DNA of 64,000 bases from Cliona cf. orientalis (GCA_963930775.1 OZ005693.1:10104006-10168005), one strand, 5' to 3'. Counted from the stretch's first letter, positions 9,304-20,015 are shown. The notes: generated by a model not told the origin, from the letters alone. Numbers and translations are program-made.

Positions 9304-10842
9304 ATGGCGGGGAGACAGAACGGCGCGGAGAAGCTAACCGAATTAGATTTGAAGAGCTTGGACCTTAAATCCCCCGATGATCATGAAGTGACTCTAGGCA
9401 TCAACATTAACGAAAAAGAGAAGACAGATCCCGATGCAGCTCCTCCCACTTTTGGCCAAGGTATCGGACAGCCTCGAGCTCCTGATGTGGAAAATTACAG
9501 CTGGCAATTCGTGGAGGACCACAGCCAGAACGATATAATGTTGTGTAAAATCTGCCTGGATGTGCTGGTGGCACCGCACCTTATCACGTGCTGTGGGGAG
9601 TGTGTCTGTAAAAAGTGCATCGACAGTCATCAACAGAGAGAAGCTGCCATACGAGAAGATAAGAAACCACGTTGTCCTTTCTGTCGAAAAACTGAATTCA
9701 GGCTCATCGAAAACTTGGACCTCAAGAAATCGATCGAGAAACTCAGAGTGTATTGTCTCTATCAAAAGAGTGGTTGCATGTGGTCCGGCAAGCTACAAGA
9801 GGGCAAGGCTCATCTTCAGGAATGTGTATTCTATCCCATCAATTGCCCGAATGGATGCCATGGATACGGCAAAATCGAACGACGTAATTTAGCTAAGCAT
9901 TTGATTGAATGCCCCATGCAAATTGTGGAGTGCTCATTTGAACATATTGGTTGTAAATCAAAGGGCCCACTTCCACGAAAAGAAGTCCAGGTTCACTCCA
10001 ATAGAGATATTCACAATCATCTCCTTTTATTGGCTCAATCCAGTATTAAACTGTACGAAGAATGCGACACCACACATGCCACTCTCCATTCAAATCATGA
10101 TGAAATGATGAAAGAGAAGACTGCGAGAATCAAAGCACAAAAACAAGAACTTGCTTCTCTAGAACAGACCATTGAGTCGCTAGAAGCTGACCTTCTAGAC
10201 CTAACACAGAAAATCAACACTCTGAAAGAGACAGAAGATATGAAAAGAGAAAGGTGTTCCGCCCAGCTTAACGCTAACAATGACGAGGCCAGGAAACTTC
10301 AAGGTATCTGTCAAGCGATCCGCACTGAACTTCAACCCCTTCCGATACCACAAGCTACCGGCATACTCTGTCCTCCAGTGACCTTTACCATCGACAATTT
10401 TACCTTGAGAAAAAACGCTGATGAAGAGTGGATTAGTCCTCCTTTTTACACTCATCATGGTGGCTACAAGATGTGCTTAACGATGCACCTGAATGGGTAT
10501 AAACAAGCGCGAGGTACTCACATCTCCGTCTACGTTCACATGATGTCTGGAGAGTTTGACGATCACCTGCAGTGGCCATTTCCAGGTGCTATCATTAATG
10601 TGTCTGCTCTCAGCCAAAGAAATGCTATTATTGGAGGAGTGGTTGGGTCAAGGGGCAATTATGGTGAAGCTATCATGCTAAGCGGTCAACGTACACTTCA
10701 TGTGTGTTCTCGAGTATACGACGGTGGTTATGGCCAAGGGTATGGACAACAGAAGTACATCCCTCATGGTATTCTCAATCAGTACTTAGCCGGAGATGTA
10801 TTCGAGATAGTTGTATACCACATTCAGTTCCTACCATTATGA
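9304..10842 (+). CDS. Class A TRAF-like RING/zinc-finger/MATH protein, A1
   Basis: An intronless 512-aa frame. Residues 1-65 are an acidic, probably disordered leader. The RING lies at about 81-127 (CKIC, then TCCGECVCKKC, then CPFC) and has Glu/Cys where TRAF RINGs have His. TRAF-type zinc fingers occupy about 151-217 (HLQEC, CPNGC, HLIEC and related elements). A coiled coil spans about 245-340 and MATH/TRAF-C about 355-512 (GGYKMCL, GTHISVY, GEFDDHLQWPFPGA, C-terminal YHIQFLPL). The order equals that of vertebrate TRAF2/3/5/6, and the expected role is a trimeric cytoplasmic adaptor at receptor tails. It faces B1 tail-to-tail across 1.4 kb, the widest A/B gap in the window. The start ATG fits the leader shared with A2 and A3 (MAGRQNG). 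Confidence 0.9.
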   Translation: MAGRQNGAEKLTELDLKSLDLKSPDDHEVTLGININEKEKTDPDAAPPTFGQGIGQPRAPDVENYSWQFVEDHSQNDIMLCKICLDVLVAPHLITCCGECVCKKCIDSHQQREAAIREDKKPRCPFCRKTEFRLIENLDLKKSIEKLRVYCLYQKSGCMWSGKLQEGKAHLQECVFYPINCPNGCHGYGKIERRNLAKHLIECPMQIVECSFEHIGCKSKGPLPRKEVQVHSNRDIHNHLLLLAQSSIKLYEECDTTHATLHSNHDEMMKEKTARIKAQKQELASLEQTIESLEADLLDLTQKINTLKETEDMKRERCSAQLNANNDEARKLQGICQAIRTELQPLPIPQATGILCPPVTFTIDNFTLRKNADEEWISPPFYTHHGGYKMCLTMHLNGYKQARGTHISVYVHMMSGEFDDHLQWPFPGAIINVSALSQRNAIIGGVVGSRGNYGEAIMLSGQRTLHVCSRVYDGGYGQGYGQQKYIPHGILNQYLAGDVFEIVVYHIQFLPL

Positions 10843-11727
10843 TGAATAATGCACATGATAACTCTAGTAGTATAGTACGGTAATTTTGGCATCATTCCCA
10901 TTTCAAGTTGATAAACTGATAATGGATTTCTTTGCTTCTATGCGGACTGATAGCAACTGAGAGTGATGTCACTTCTATAGTTAGTTAATTTTGCACCTGT
11001 TTTATCTTGGCATTATTCTTAACTTACTTTTAGTCAGTTTGTACAATCATTGAAATAAAAATGTTTGTGAACACAAGCTTAAGGCCATAAATTAACATTA
11101 GGTAACATGCAATCACGCCTAACATGTACTGGTTATACATTGACTAATGAAAAAGGGAAAATTGACAAGATGTTTAATACTTTAATTTGCACTAATATGA
11201 AGTTAACTAAATTCAAGTTTACATAAAGGTAATAATAAGTATTGTCAAAAATTAATGTATATGCTTGCAAGTAATATTATAATATTATATTCAATAAAAT
11301 GCTGCGACATCAAGGCTGCAATGTTGGGTATGGTTTATGTCCTATAAATAAAATTAATAGATGTGACTATAATAGTGCTGCTATGACATTACATAGTGTG
11401 CGCCACGGTTAGTTTTCACTATAGAGCTTACTGTATGTCCCTTACTACTGGGGTACTGAATGCAAATTGATAAACCGTGGCAGCAAGTTTGCAAAAGTGC
11501 CTGATTGACAAACTGAATGTTTGCAAAAGTAAAAAATTGAAAAACTTCAAGTTTATAAAAATTTAACTTTGAAAAATTGCAAAGATGGATGGCCCTTTTG
11601 GGCCATCATAGCATAGTAACTAGTGGTAGTATATAGTAATCAACAATTATAGAGTAGGTGAATACAGAATGCAATGTACAATGCACACATTGTCAATAAC
11701 ATAATAATACACACAAAAATTTTAATG
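10843..11727. other. A1-B1 convergent intergenic region
   Basis: This gap holds the A1 3' UTR with a possible AATAAA near 11055. One copy (about 11625-11700) of a unit found four times in tandem at about 19.7-20.0 kb is present. No coding sequence was seen. Confidence 0.5.
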
Positions 11728-12275
11728 ATAGATTATAGAGTAGATCATCGAAATCCGGACGGTTTTTATAAAGTAACCCATAACTTTCGGACATAACAAT
11801 GATTTTAAATGATAGAGTACTCAGTAGATAGAGCTACCAGTCAGCTAACGAATGACGCAAACCGTATGTCCCAATCTTTGTTGCAACGCGTGCAAATTGT
11901 GCTCAAAGATACAGTGTTACAAATTTACAAACCGGACCTCCGCTTCAAATCTCGGACATGCTTGCATATTCTATCTTGGTGATGATCAGAATCGGTCAAC
12001 GCTGCTACAGGTACATGCACTAGCAGCTAACTCCAGTCCACCATTTCGATCGTGTTTAGCCACGCCCACCAGTGGGACTCCACCCAATCATTTTCGATGA
12101 ATCGGACGCAAATAGAGGATGACTACTGGCTAGCTCCACTTATAAGCTAAAGAAAGTTGTAGGAAGCATGGAATCATTTAGTATATGGCTTACCATGACT
12201 GTGATTCTGACCAAACTCATCTAAAACCGCATGTCCGGGATTCGACGATATCCGATGATTGGTAAATTACTCTAT
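11728..12275. mobile_element. Possible MITE with imperfect terminal inverted repeats
   Basis: The left end has TATAGAGTA, then ATCATCG and CCGGAC. The right end carries the complements of the same three words in the mirrored order with different spacing. The related A/B gap near 20.0 kb lacks this 0.5 kb. The right end overlaps the stop codon of B1. Boundaries are uncertain. Confidence 0.4.
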
Positions 12276-13712
12276 ATGGATTATTATCTTTACTTTAGAC
12301 ACATCTATTTTCAAGCACCCATTCTGGGTATACCAAACTGAGGTAGGATACAGCCAAGACAAATTCATAAAGTTCCAGTATCCCAAACAATTTCGAGCAA
12401 AGTACTCCTCACCTTGCACTCGAACTCCGCAACTATCTGGGTGAGGAGCAAACGTAATGGTTTTCACAATGTCATGATTGTGGCGTGAATTATTTCTGAC
12501 TAAATTTCTGATCTCAACAGTGATGCTTCCACAAAAAGGCCACGGAAGATAATCATCATATTCTCCCCTGAGGATATAGGCATAGATTGAGAGCCACTTT
12601 CCCTTTCCACGATCATCGCCATTACAGTGAATCTTTAGGCACATTGTGTAGCCTCTGTTGTGGGTGAGAAAAGGTGGGGTGAAAATGACGGCATCATGCT
12701 TTCTCTTATCCGGAAAATCGAAGATTCTAAACACCAAGGGAGGAACAAGCAGATCTGTGGTTGGCTGTGTCGAGCGAGAAACAATCGGATGTGGTCGTGG
12801 AAGAGGCTGACCGTACAATTTGACTTTGGTATCGAAATAGAGTCGATCCACGACTTCTTTCAGCGACTGTATCTCACCAATCTGAGCAGCGAAATGATAC
12901 TTTGTCGTATCTTGAGCTCTCTGCAGATTTCCCATCTCTTCTTCCCCTTTGCAAAAAGCTTCTTTAAGAGTAGCAATCTTCTCTCGAGCTGCACAGATGG
13001 CAACACGAAGCCCTTTGATCTCCGAGTCCAACTGAGATATCTTTGTATCCTCATACTTCTGCTCTATGAAGTATTTCATGGTTTCAACCTTCGTTTGTAT
13101 GTCCTGGCTCAGCTTAACGACCAAAGCATAGTGATCCTGTAGACAGTCACTGTGATGTTGTTGCAAGTCCTTGTTTAAGACTTCTCTGGTACACCCCACA
13201 ATGTTGAAAGGGCACTTGACAGACATGTATATACAAGATTTCAAGTGGAGAGATTGATGCTGTCGCTCGTAAGTCGTACCGCACTTGCACTCAATAGGGT
13301 AGCACATGCATATCTCTTCATGGCATTTTAGACTCTGTCGCTGCATGCTAGCTCTGCAGTATCGACATGCTTCTTCAACGAATTGACACTCCTCCAAATG
13401 TGCTTCTAGTTTTTCCACTTTATCTACCCACTGGCAGCCATTGTTCTTTGAGCTGCAATAGACCATGCGGTCGTCAATATCGTTCCTGCACTTGCGATTG
13501 AAGGATGCCTTTACGTGCGGCGTTCCACATTCGCCCAGCGGACACGGACCTCCCTCTATTATACATGATTTACAGACGTTTCGTCCACAGCACTCTGTGA
13601 GCTGAGGATCGCGGAGAACGTTCCAGCAGACTCCACATTTTATATAATCAGGAGGAAATTGCACAAAGAGACTGCAGCTATATCCTCTCTTCTTCTCCCT
13701 TGACGCAGCCAT
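12267..13712 (-). CDS. Class B TRAF-like RING/zinc-finger/MATH protein, B1
   Basis: An intronless 481-aa frame. The RING lies at about 26-62 (CGVC, ECCGRNVCKSC, and a final pair CPLGEC, which is C-x4-C rather than the usual C-x2-C). Zinc fingers span about 86-174 (GCQW, HLEEC, CKCGTTYER, CPFNIVGC). A coiled coil spans about 195-300, followed by a Pro-rich linker (PLPRPHPIVSR) that is a class B signature, then MATH about 325-475 (RGYTMCLKI, GKGKWLSIYAYI, GEYDDYLPWPF). The C-terminus KVKIIIHIE differs from its paralogues (KVN or KLDQ) because its stop lies in a putative inserted element. It is divergent from A2, and an NRF1-like palindrome lies 88 bp upstream. Confidence 0.88.
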   Translation of the reverse strand: MAASREKKRGYSCSLFVQFPPDYIKCGVCWNVLRDPQLTECCGRNVCKSCIIEGGPCPLGECGTPHVKASFNRKCRNDIDDRMVYCSSKNNGCQWVDKVEKLEAHLEECQFVEEACRYCRASMQRQSLKCHEEICMCYPIECKCGTTYERQHQSLHLKSCIYMSVKCPFNIVGCTREVLNKDLQQHHSDCLQDHYALVVKLSQDIQTKVETMKYFIEQKYEDTKISQLDSEIKGLRVAICAAREKIATLKEAFCKGEEEMGNLQRAQDTTKYHFAAQIGEIQSLKEVVDRLYFDTKVKLYGQPLPRPHPIVSRSTQPTTDLLVPPLVFRIFDFPDKRKHDAVIFTPPFLTHNRGYTMCLKIHCNGDDRGKGKWLSIYAYILRGEYDDYLPWPFCGSITVEIRNLVRNNSRHNHDIVKTITFAPHPDSCGVRVQGEEYFARNCLGYWNFMNLSWLYPTSVWYTQNGCLKIDVSKVKIIIHIE

Positions 13713-13799
13713 GGTAGCTAGCTAGGTGTTTTTCCAAATATAGAGCACTGTATTTCAGGTTGAGGGATCCGACCCACAATAAAATGAATGGATAGGTAC

Positions 13800-13811
13800 T
13801 GCGCGTGCGCA
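13800..13811. promoter_or_regulatory. NRF1-like palindrome upstream of B1
   Basis: TGCGCGTGCGCA, one base from the NRF1 palindrome TGCGCATGCGCA, lies about 88 bp before the B1 start. Similar motifs sit at comparable distances before many array genes. Confidence 0.4.
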
Positions 13812-13867
13812 TTGATATCATGCACACTGTTTAATATATTATCATGACCTTTTTTCCTTTGTTATTC

Positions 13868-14140
13868 CACAGAGAATCCTATGAATGATCATAACCTGGG
13901 AATTATAATAAGTGAAACTGCAGCATTCATAGGAGCTGTTGAATAACGAAGGTAGCAAACAATTGACAGTTTTTAACTCAAGGAATCAGCTTGACAATAA
14001 CCTTCAGTGTGTGTACCCACACACTTGTATGTTTTAATAATGTATCAGAGCTACATGCAGTCCGTATAGGCTGGACAAAGTGGCGTGTCCAAGGGGGGCT
14101 AAGGGTGCACGTGCTCAAGCACCCCCCTCTGCAGCTTTGG
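13868..14140 (+). repeat. Spacer repeat, found inverted at about 26.24-26.48 kb
   Basis: About 270 bp between B1 and A2 match the reverse complement of the spacer between B4 and A4. Shared words include CTATAC-GGACTG, GTGTGTACCCACACAC-like and AACTCAAGGAATCAGCTTGAC. This is either a dispersed repeat or a spacer inverted during duplication. Confidence 0.6.
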
Positions 14141-14186
14141 CACAACAGTAGCTCAGTGGCAACTGATAATCAACAATAATTATCAA

Positions 14187-14196
14187 TGCGCATGCA
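14187..14196. promoter_or_regulatory. NRF1-like motif upstream of A2
   Basis: TGCGCATGCA, followed by CGCGCA, lies about 100 bp before the A2 start. Confidence 0.3.
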
Positions 14197-14294
14197 CGCG
14201 CAGTTTGCGGTTCAGCCACACCCATTCATTCATTGGGGGCAGATCGCAGGGCAGTGCAGAGAGGTGTGGCTCATCTACGCCATGGTATATCGAC

Positions 14295-15909
14295 ATGGCG
14301 GGGAGGCAAAACGGCGCAAAAATACCAACCGAATTAGATTTGAAGAGCTTGGACCTTCAAACCCTCGATGATCATGAAGTCACCGGCGTCAAAGAAAAAG
14401 AGAAGGCAGATCCCGATGCAGCCCCTCCCACTTTTGGCCAAGGTATCGGACGGCATCTAGCTAGCGCTCGGAGTCCAGCTGGGGAAAAAGTACAACAGCG
14501 TATCGCTGATCACTCCAAACTAATACTAAAGAAAGGCAGCGTAGCTCCTGATGTGGGTAATCGAAGCTGGAAATTCGTGGAGGATCACAGCCAAAACGAT
14601 ATAATGTTGTGTAAAATCTGCCTGGATGTGCTGGTGGCACCGCACCTTATCACGTGCTGTGGGGAGTGTGTCTGTAAAAAGTGCATCGACAGTCCATCAA
14701 CAGAGAGAAGCTGCCATACGAGAAGATAAGAAACCACGTTGTCCTTTCTGTCGAAAAACTGAATTCAGGCTCATCGAAAACTTGGACCTCAAGAAATCGA
14801 TCGAGAAACTCAAAGTGTATTGTCTCTACCGAGAGAGTGGTTGCATGTGGTCCGGTAAGCTACAAGAGGGCAAGGCTCATCTTCAGGAATGTGTATTCTA
14901 TCCCATTGATTGCCCGAATGGATGCCGTGAATACGGCAAAATCGAACGATGTAATTTAGCTAAGCATTTGGCTGAATGCCCCATGCAAATTATGGAGTGC
15001 TCATTTGAACGTATCGGTTGCGAATCGAAGGATCCACTTCCACGAAAAGAAGTCCAGGTTCACTCCAATAGAGATATTCACAATCATCTCCTTTTATTGG
15101 CTCAATCCAATATTAAACTGTACGAAGAATGCGACATCACACATGCCACTCTCCGTTCAAATCACGATGAAATGATGAAAGAGAAGACTGCGAGAATCAA
15201 AGCACAAAAACAAGAACTTGCTTCTCTAGAACAGACCATTGAGTCGCTAGAAGCTGACCTTCTAGACCTAACACAGAAAATCAACAATCTGAAAGAGACA
15301 GAAGATGTGAAAAGAGAAAGGTGTTCTGCCCAGCTCAGCGCTAACAACAACGAGGCCAGGAAACTTCAAGATATCTGTCAAGCGATCCGCACTGAAATTC
15401 AACCCCTTCCAATACCACAAGCTACAGGCATACTCTGTCCTCCAGTGACCTTTACCATCGACAATTTTACCTTGAGAAAGAATGCTGATGAAGAGTGGAT
15501 TAGTCCTCCATTTTATACTCATCATGGTGGCTACAAGATGTGCTTAACGGTACACCCAAATGGATGTCAAAAAGCGCGAGGCACTCACGTCTCTGTCTAT
15601 ACTCATATGATGTCTGGAGAGTTTGATGATCACCTGCAGTGGCCATTTCCTGGTGCTATCATTAACGTGCCCGCTCTCAGCCAAAGAAATGCGATTATTG
15701 GAGGAGTGGTTGGGTCAAGGGGCAATTATGGTGCCGCTCTCATGCTGACTGGTCAACGTACACTCCAAGTACGTTCTCGAGTATACGACGGTAGTTATGG
15801 CCAAGGGTGTGGACAACAGCAGTACATCCCTCATGGTATCCTCAACCAATACTTAGCCGGAGATGTATTCAAGATTATCGTCTATCACATTCAGTACCTA
15901 CCATTATGA
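14295..15909 (+). pseudogene. Class A TRAF-like gene A2 with one 1-bp frameshift
   Basis: Nearly identical to A1 and A3 and full length (537 codons if frame-corrected). It has the full set of RING, zinc fingers, coiled coil and MATH, ending YHIQYLPL. One extra C near 14694 (AGTCCATC where A1 and A3 have AGTCATC) shifts the frame just after the RING Cys cluster, splitting the reading frame at 14729. Everything downstream is uninterrupted, so the lesion is either very recent or a sequencing error. The leader is longer than in A1 and contains a stretch (SPAGEKVQQRIADH) shared with A3. It is tail-to-tail with B2 at 403 bp. Confidence 0.85.
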
Positions 15910-15917
15910 TGCATATG

Positions 15918-15923
15918 AATAAA
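15918..15923 (+). terminator. Poly(A) signal of A2
   Basis: AATAAA, 9 bp after the A2 stop codon. Confidence 0.45.
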
Positions 15924-16312
15924 GATTGCATAAAAATTAGCTACTTTAATAGTATTCACAATTATTAATTATTATTAGGGCAACCCGACTATTAATTTTT
16001 TGATGAACATGACAGTTATAGCTTGCAGCAATAAGAATGTACGTAGTAGCAGCTTCTTTTATTAGCAAGCACACATGTGGAGATTAATAATAATATTGAT
16101 CATGAGCTTGTGCTAATAATTAAGTATTAAGTGATCCGATAATGCTTACTAACTATTTCTACAAGTGGTACAACATTCATTGGACCTCCTATGCTGCCTA
16201 TATTATGGTGGTATGCAATCAGAAAGGATGTGTCATGAATACAAAAATTAAATTTTTACATACACTATCATAATACACTAGTAATCAAAATTAATACCAA
16301 TCATATAGACTA
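15924..16312. other. A2-B2 convergent spacer
   Basis: About 390 bp of AT-rich sequence between two facing 3' ends. No gene or repeat was recognised. Confidence 0.45.
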
Positions 16313-17756
16313 TTAATCCAACCTTGCTGCTGACACATCTATTTTCAAACACCCATTCTGGGTATATTGAAAATTGGTAACTGGATTGTAACCAGGAAAC
16401 AGCACAGACAAATTCATAAAGTCCCAGTATCCCGAACAGTTTGGAGCAAAGTAGTCCTCGCCTTGTACTCTACCTCCATAATTACCATCTGAGCGAGGAC
16501 CAAACGTAATCATTTTCATTTTATTGTAGTGTGGATTTCTGAGCAAGTCTCTGACCTCGACGGTGATGCTTCCACGAAAAGGCCACAGAAGATAATCATC
16601 ATATTCTCCCCTGAGGATATAGGCATAGATTGAGAGACACTTTCCCTTTCCACGACCATTACCATTACAGTAAATTTTCAGGCACATTTTGTAGCCTCTA
16701 TCATGAGTGAAAAAAGGTGGGGAGAAAATGACGGCATCGTACCTTCTTTTATCTGGAAAACTGAAGATTGTAAACGCAAAGGGCGGAATAAGCAGATCTG
16801 TGGTTGGCTGCGTCGAGCGAGAAACAATCGGATGTGGTCGTGGAAGAGGATGACCGTACAATTTAACTTTGGTATCGAAATAGAGTCGATCCACGCCTTC
16901 TTTCAGCGTCTGTATCTCACCAATCTGAGCAGCGAAATGATACTTTGTCGTATCTTGAGCTCTCTGCAGATTTCCCATCTCTTCTTCCCCTTTGCGAAGA
17001 GCTTCTTGAAGAATAGCAACCTTTTTGCGAGCTGCACAGATGGCAACACTTAGCTAGTCCTTCAATCTCTGAGTCCAACTGAGATATCTTATCTTCATAC
17101 TTCTGCTGTACTAAGCATTTCGTGGTCTCAACCTTTGCTTGTATGTCCTGGCTCAGCTTAGCGATCAAAGTGTAGTGATCCAGTAGACAATCACTATGAT
17201 GTTGCTGCAAGTCCTTGTTCAATACTTCTCTGGTACACCCCACAATGTTGAAAGGGCACTTGACAGACGTGTATATACAAGATTTCAAGTGGAGAGATTG
17301 ATCCTGTCGCTCGTAAGTCGTACCACACTTGCACTCAATAGGGTAGCACATGCAGGTTTCTTCGTGGTGCTTTAGACTCTGTCGCTGCACGCTAGCTCTG
17401 CAGTATTGACATGCCTCTTCAACAAATCCACACTCCTCCAAATGCGCTTCTAGTTTTTCCAATTTATCTACCCACTGGCAGCCGTTGTTCTTTATACTGC
17501 AATAGACCTTGCGGTCGTCAATATCGTTCCTGCACTTTCTATTGAAGGATGCCTTTACGTGCGGCGTTCCACATTCGCTCAGCGGACACGGACCTCCCTC
17601 TACTATACATGTTTTACAGACGTTTCGTCCACAGCACTCCGTGAGCTGGTGATCGCGGAGAACGTTCCAGCAAACTCCACATTTGATGTAGTCGGGAGGA
17701 AGCTGCACAAAGAGGCTGCAGCTATATCCATTCCTCTTCTTCTCTCTTGACGCCAT
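16313..17756 (-). pseudogene. Class B TRAF-like gene B2 with a 4-bp frameshift
   Basis: Collinear with B1, B3 and B4 (479 codons after correction; starts MASREKKRNGYSC). RING, zinc fingers and the first half of the coiled coil read in one frame. A 4-bp insertion near 17050-17056 (CTTAGCTAGTCC where paralogues have CTTAGTCC) moves the second half of the coil and the whole MATH domain (RGYKMCLKI, GKGKCLSIYAYI, GEYDDYLLWPF) into another frame. No other lesion was seen. Because the insertion repeats adjacent bases, replication slippage is the likely cause. The intact C-terminal frame argues for a recent loss. Confidence 0.85.
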
Positions 17757-17843
17757 GGTGAGGGATCCGCCCCGAAAAATGAATGGGTGTGGCTGGACCG
17801 CCAATTGTGCATGTGCCGCATGCATGCGCGTTACATTAAAATT

Positions 17844-18188
17844 GAGCGGCGTTATATACCCGAAACCCGCTCCCAACTTAGAAAATTTCCAGAGTATAAG
17901 GGAAAAAAAAAGAAAGTCAATAAATGGAGCGAGGATCGAACTGGGGTCCATGGATCCATAGACCAGAGCCTTAGCCACTGCACCACGGTGAACGCCGCTG
18001 CCAGGTGCTCTTTTGTCACGACTTTATAGACAATAGTAGTACTAACCCTTGTGTGTCAAACACTACCCTAAACCAAAACCTACCTAGCCTTAGCGTTCAT
18101 ATTATAATACTGTGTGATTTAGCCCAGCCCCCTACGGGGGCTGGGCCGTGTTCCTATTGCGCGCGGAGCGCGCGGGTTTCGGGTATTC
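17844..18188 (-). mobile_element. SINE/MITE-like element with tRNA-derived Pol III unit and 9-bp target duplication
   Basis: The element is flanked by perfect direct repeats ATTAAAATT (17835-17843 and 18189-18197). Its ends share the inverted word ATACCCGAAACCCGC (17856-17870; complement at 18172-18186). On the minus strand a tRNA-like module has A box TGGTGCAGTGG (plus positions 17975-17985), B box GTTCGATCC (17933-17941) and a T-run terminator (about 17901-17911). GC-rich hairpins lie near the right end (18121-18175). The insertion sits in the divergent B2/C2 promoter region; the B3/C3 spacer lacks it. Confidence 0.7.
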
Positions 18189-18250
18189 ATTAAAATTAGC
18201 AGTGCGCATGTGCATTACTAAGCTGTGGTTGGAGACCACACCCATTGTTA

Positions 18251-19222
18251 ATGAAAAAGGCGATGGAGTGGAGTGCGAGGGTAGAAGAGCTGTTGCAGAA
18301 GAACCTGAGTCTAGGAGTCGAACTCAAGAACTTCAAGGCCACCAGTGAAGAGAGGTTGAGGCAGGTTTCTCTCCAGCTTGATCAAAAGCTTGATGCCAGT
18401 AGCAATGAACTAAAGTTTAATAGCGATATCCAACCTCTAAGGGCCTCCAGTAAATCGAAAATATCTCAGCTCTGGCTAGGAGTACACTCACAGAAAAAAA
18501 AAATGCGCTGGATACTCTTTTACTGACACCTTAACCGTGCAAATCGGTTCCGCGGAACCGCTGCTAGCTTCGTTTTTGTTTGTATTAAGTTTCTATGAGG
18601 AAAGTTTAGGTGGCCGTGGCTACGTAACGGTTTTATCGTTACAAGCACCGTTGGATAGAGCTCGTGGAGAACTACCTTCTGATGCTCGAATATTGATATT
18701 CCGGTCCACTAAAGACAATCCGCGGAAAAATCAGTGAATTTTGGAGGTTGGAAATCGCTACTAAAGTGCCTCCAGGAAGATAGTGATGGCTTGCTTGCCA
18801 ATGCGATGTGTTTCAATGAGGAAGTCCAAGTATTGGAAGAAGCACAGAAGACACAGTTTAGTCAAGTGGATGAAGAGATAGAGAAAGAGGGTCTAGCAGT
18901 TGCACAGATGGGAGGTTCACTCATACATCTGCGTGATGCCTTGATGATCAAGAATGATCCTGACAGACAGTTCCTCACTCCTCCAGTCACTTTCACTCTG
19001 GATAACTTTCACAAGAGAAAAGATAACAATGAATTCTGGCTGAGTCCTTACTTGTACTCTCACAAGACTTAGTATGGCTACAAGATGCAGCTGAAAGTAT
19101 TCCCAAACGGAACAGGGGAAGGAGCGGGGACACACATCTCCATGTTCGCACTCGTCCCTGGTGAATTTGACAAACTTCTTACATGGCCATTCTGTAGAAG
19201 TATAACTGTCCATCTGGTCAGT
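18251..19222 (+). pseudogene. Class C MATH pseudogene C2, broken by a MITE
   Basis: The sequence starts MKKAMEWSARVEELLQKN as C3 does and runs about 55 codons before a transposon (18421-18760) interrupts the coiled coil. After the insertion the frame resumes (KCLQEDSDGLLA onwards) through the linker and into MATH. A 6-bp insertion near 19070 adds an in-frame TAG after YSHK, and a Val-Val pair is lost in the LVPGEF region. The sequence stops being class C just after the WPFC / VHLV-like segment and continues directly as a class A MATH fragment. Confidence 0.8.
18421..18760. mobile_element. 340-bp MITE inserted in C2
   Basis: Terminal inverted repeats of about 17 bp (TAGCGATATCCAACCTC at left; the right end is its complement with one mismatch). 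CTAAAG occurs on both sides (18410-18415 and 18761-18766), with TTTAA between the left copy and the repeat. C3 gives the uninterrupted site (GAACTAAAGTGCCTCC). Confidence 0.7.
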
Positions 19223-19690
19223 CAGTGACCTTTACCATCGACAATTTTACCTTGAGAAGAATGCTGACGAAGAGTGGATTAGTCCTCCGTTTTACACTCA
19301 TCATGGTGGCTACAAGATGGGCTTAACGATACACCTGAAAGAGCGCGAGGCACTGCATGTCTCTGTCTACATTCATATGGTGTCTGGAGAGTTTGATGAT
19401 CACCTGCAGTGGCCTTTCCTGGTGCTATCATTAACGTGTCCGCTCTCAGCCAAAGAAATGCGATTATTGGAAGAGTGGTTGGGTCAAGGGGCAATTATGG
19501 TGAAGCTATCATGCTAAGCGGTCAACGTACACTCCATTGTCATACGTTTTCAAGTATACGACGGTGGTTACGGCCAAGGGTATGGACAACAGCAGTACAT
19601 CCCTCACTGCATTCTCGATCAATACTTAGCCGGAGATGTATTCAAGATAGTTGTATACCACATTCAGTTCGATCCTCCCATTATGATGAA
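19223..19690 (+). pseudogene. Class A MATH fragment fused to C2
   Basis: The fragment begins at the codons for VTFTIDNFTL and follows the A1/A3 MATH domain to the C-terminal region (QYLAGDVFKIVVYHIQF). There are several small deletions: frameshifts in the FTL-R-NADE region, after HLQWPF, and around the GQRTLH segment. All upstream class A domains are missing, so a deletion joined C2 to the following A gene. It still lies tail-to-tail with B3, preserving the A/B pairing as a relic. Confidence 0.75.
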
Positions 19691-19714
19691 TACTGCACAA
19701 GATAGCTCTAGTAG

Positions 19715-20015
19715 TATATAATATTATAGTAACTAACAATCATGAAGTATATGTGAACACAGAACGCAATGCAGTGTACAATGCACACAATATATAGTAG
19801 TATAGTAACTAACAATCATAAAGTAGGTGAACACAGAATACGATGCAGTGTACAATGCACACAATAGTAGTATAGTAACTAACAATCATAAAGTACTAGG
19901 TGAATACAGAATACAATGCAGTGTACAATGCACACAATAGTAGTAATATAGTAACTAACAATCATAAAGTAGGTGAACACAAAATACAATGCAGTGTACA
20001 ATGCACACAATAGCA
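19715..20015. repeat. Four tandem copies of an about 70-bp unit
   Basis: Each unit contains AGTAACTAACAATCAT, then AGTA-GGTGAACACAGAATAC and GCAGTGTACAATGCACACAAT. Copies start about every 66-73 bp and differ by a few bases. One related copy lies in the A1-B1 gap (about 11625-11700). Confidence 0.85.

Noticed and set aside
12660..13142. Long antisense frames overlapping A, B and C genes (for example 160 codons opposite B1, 146 codons opposite C1 and C3)
   Set aside because: They mirror conserved coding sequence of the real genes, show no domain of their own and shift with paralogue changes.
17844..18188. Functional tRNA gene
   Set aside because: A and B boxes are present but the sequence does not form a convincing full cloverleaf, and it sits inside a repeat with target duplication.
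19715..20015. Tandem repeat as a CRISPR-like array
   Set aside because: Contiguous about 70-bp units without unique spacers, in eukaryotic intergenic DNA.
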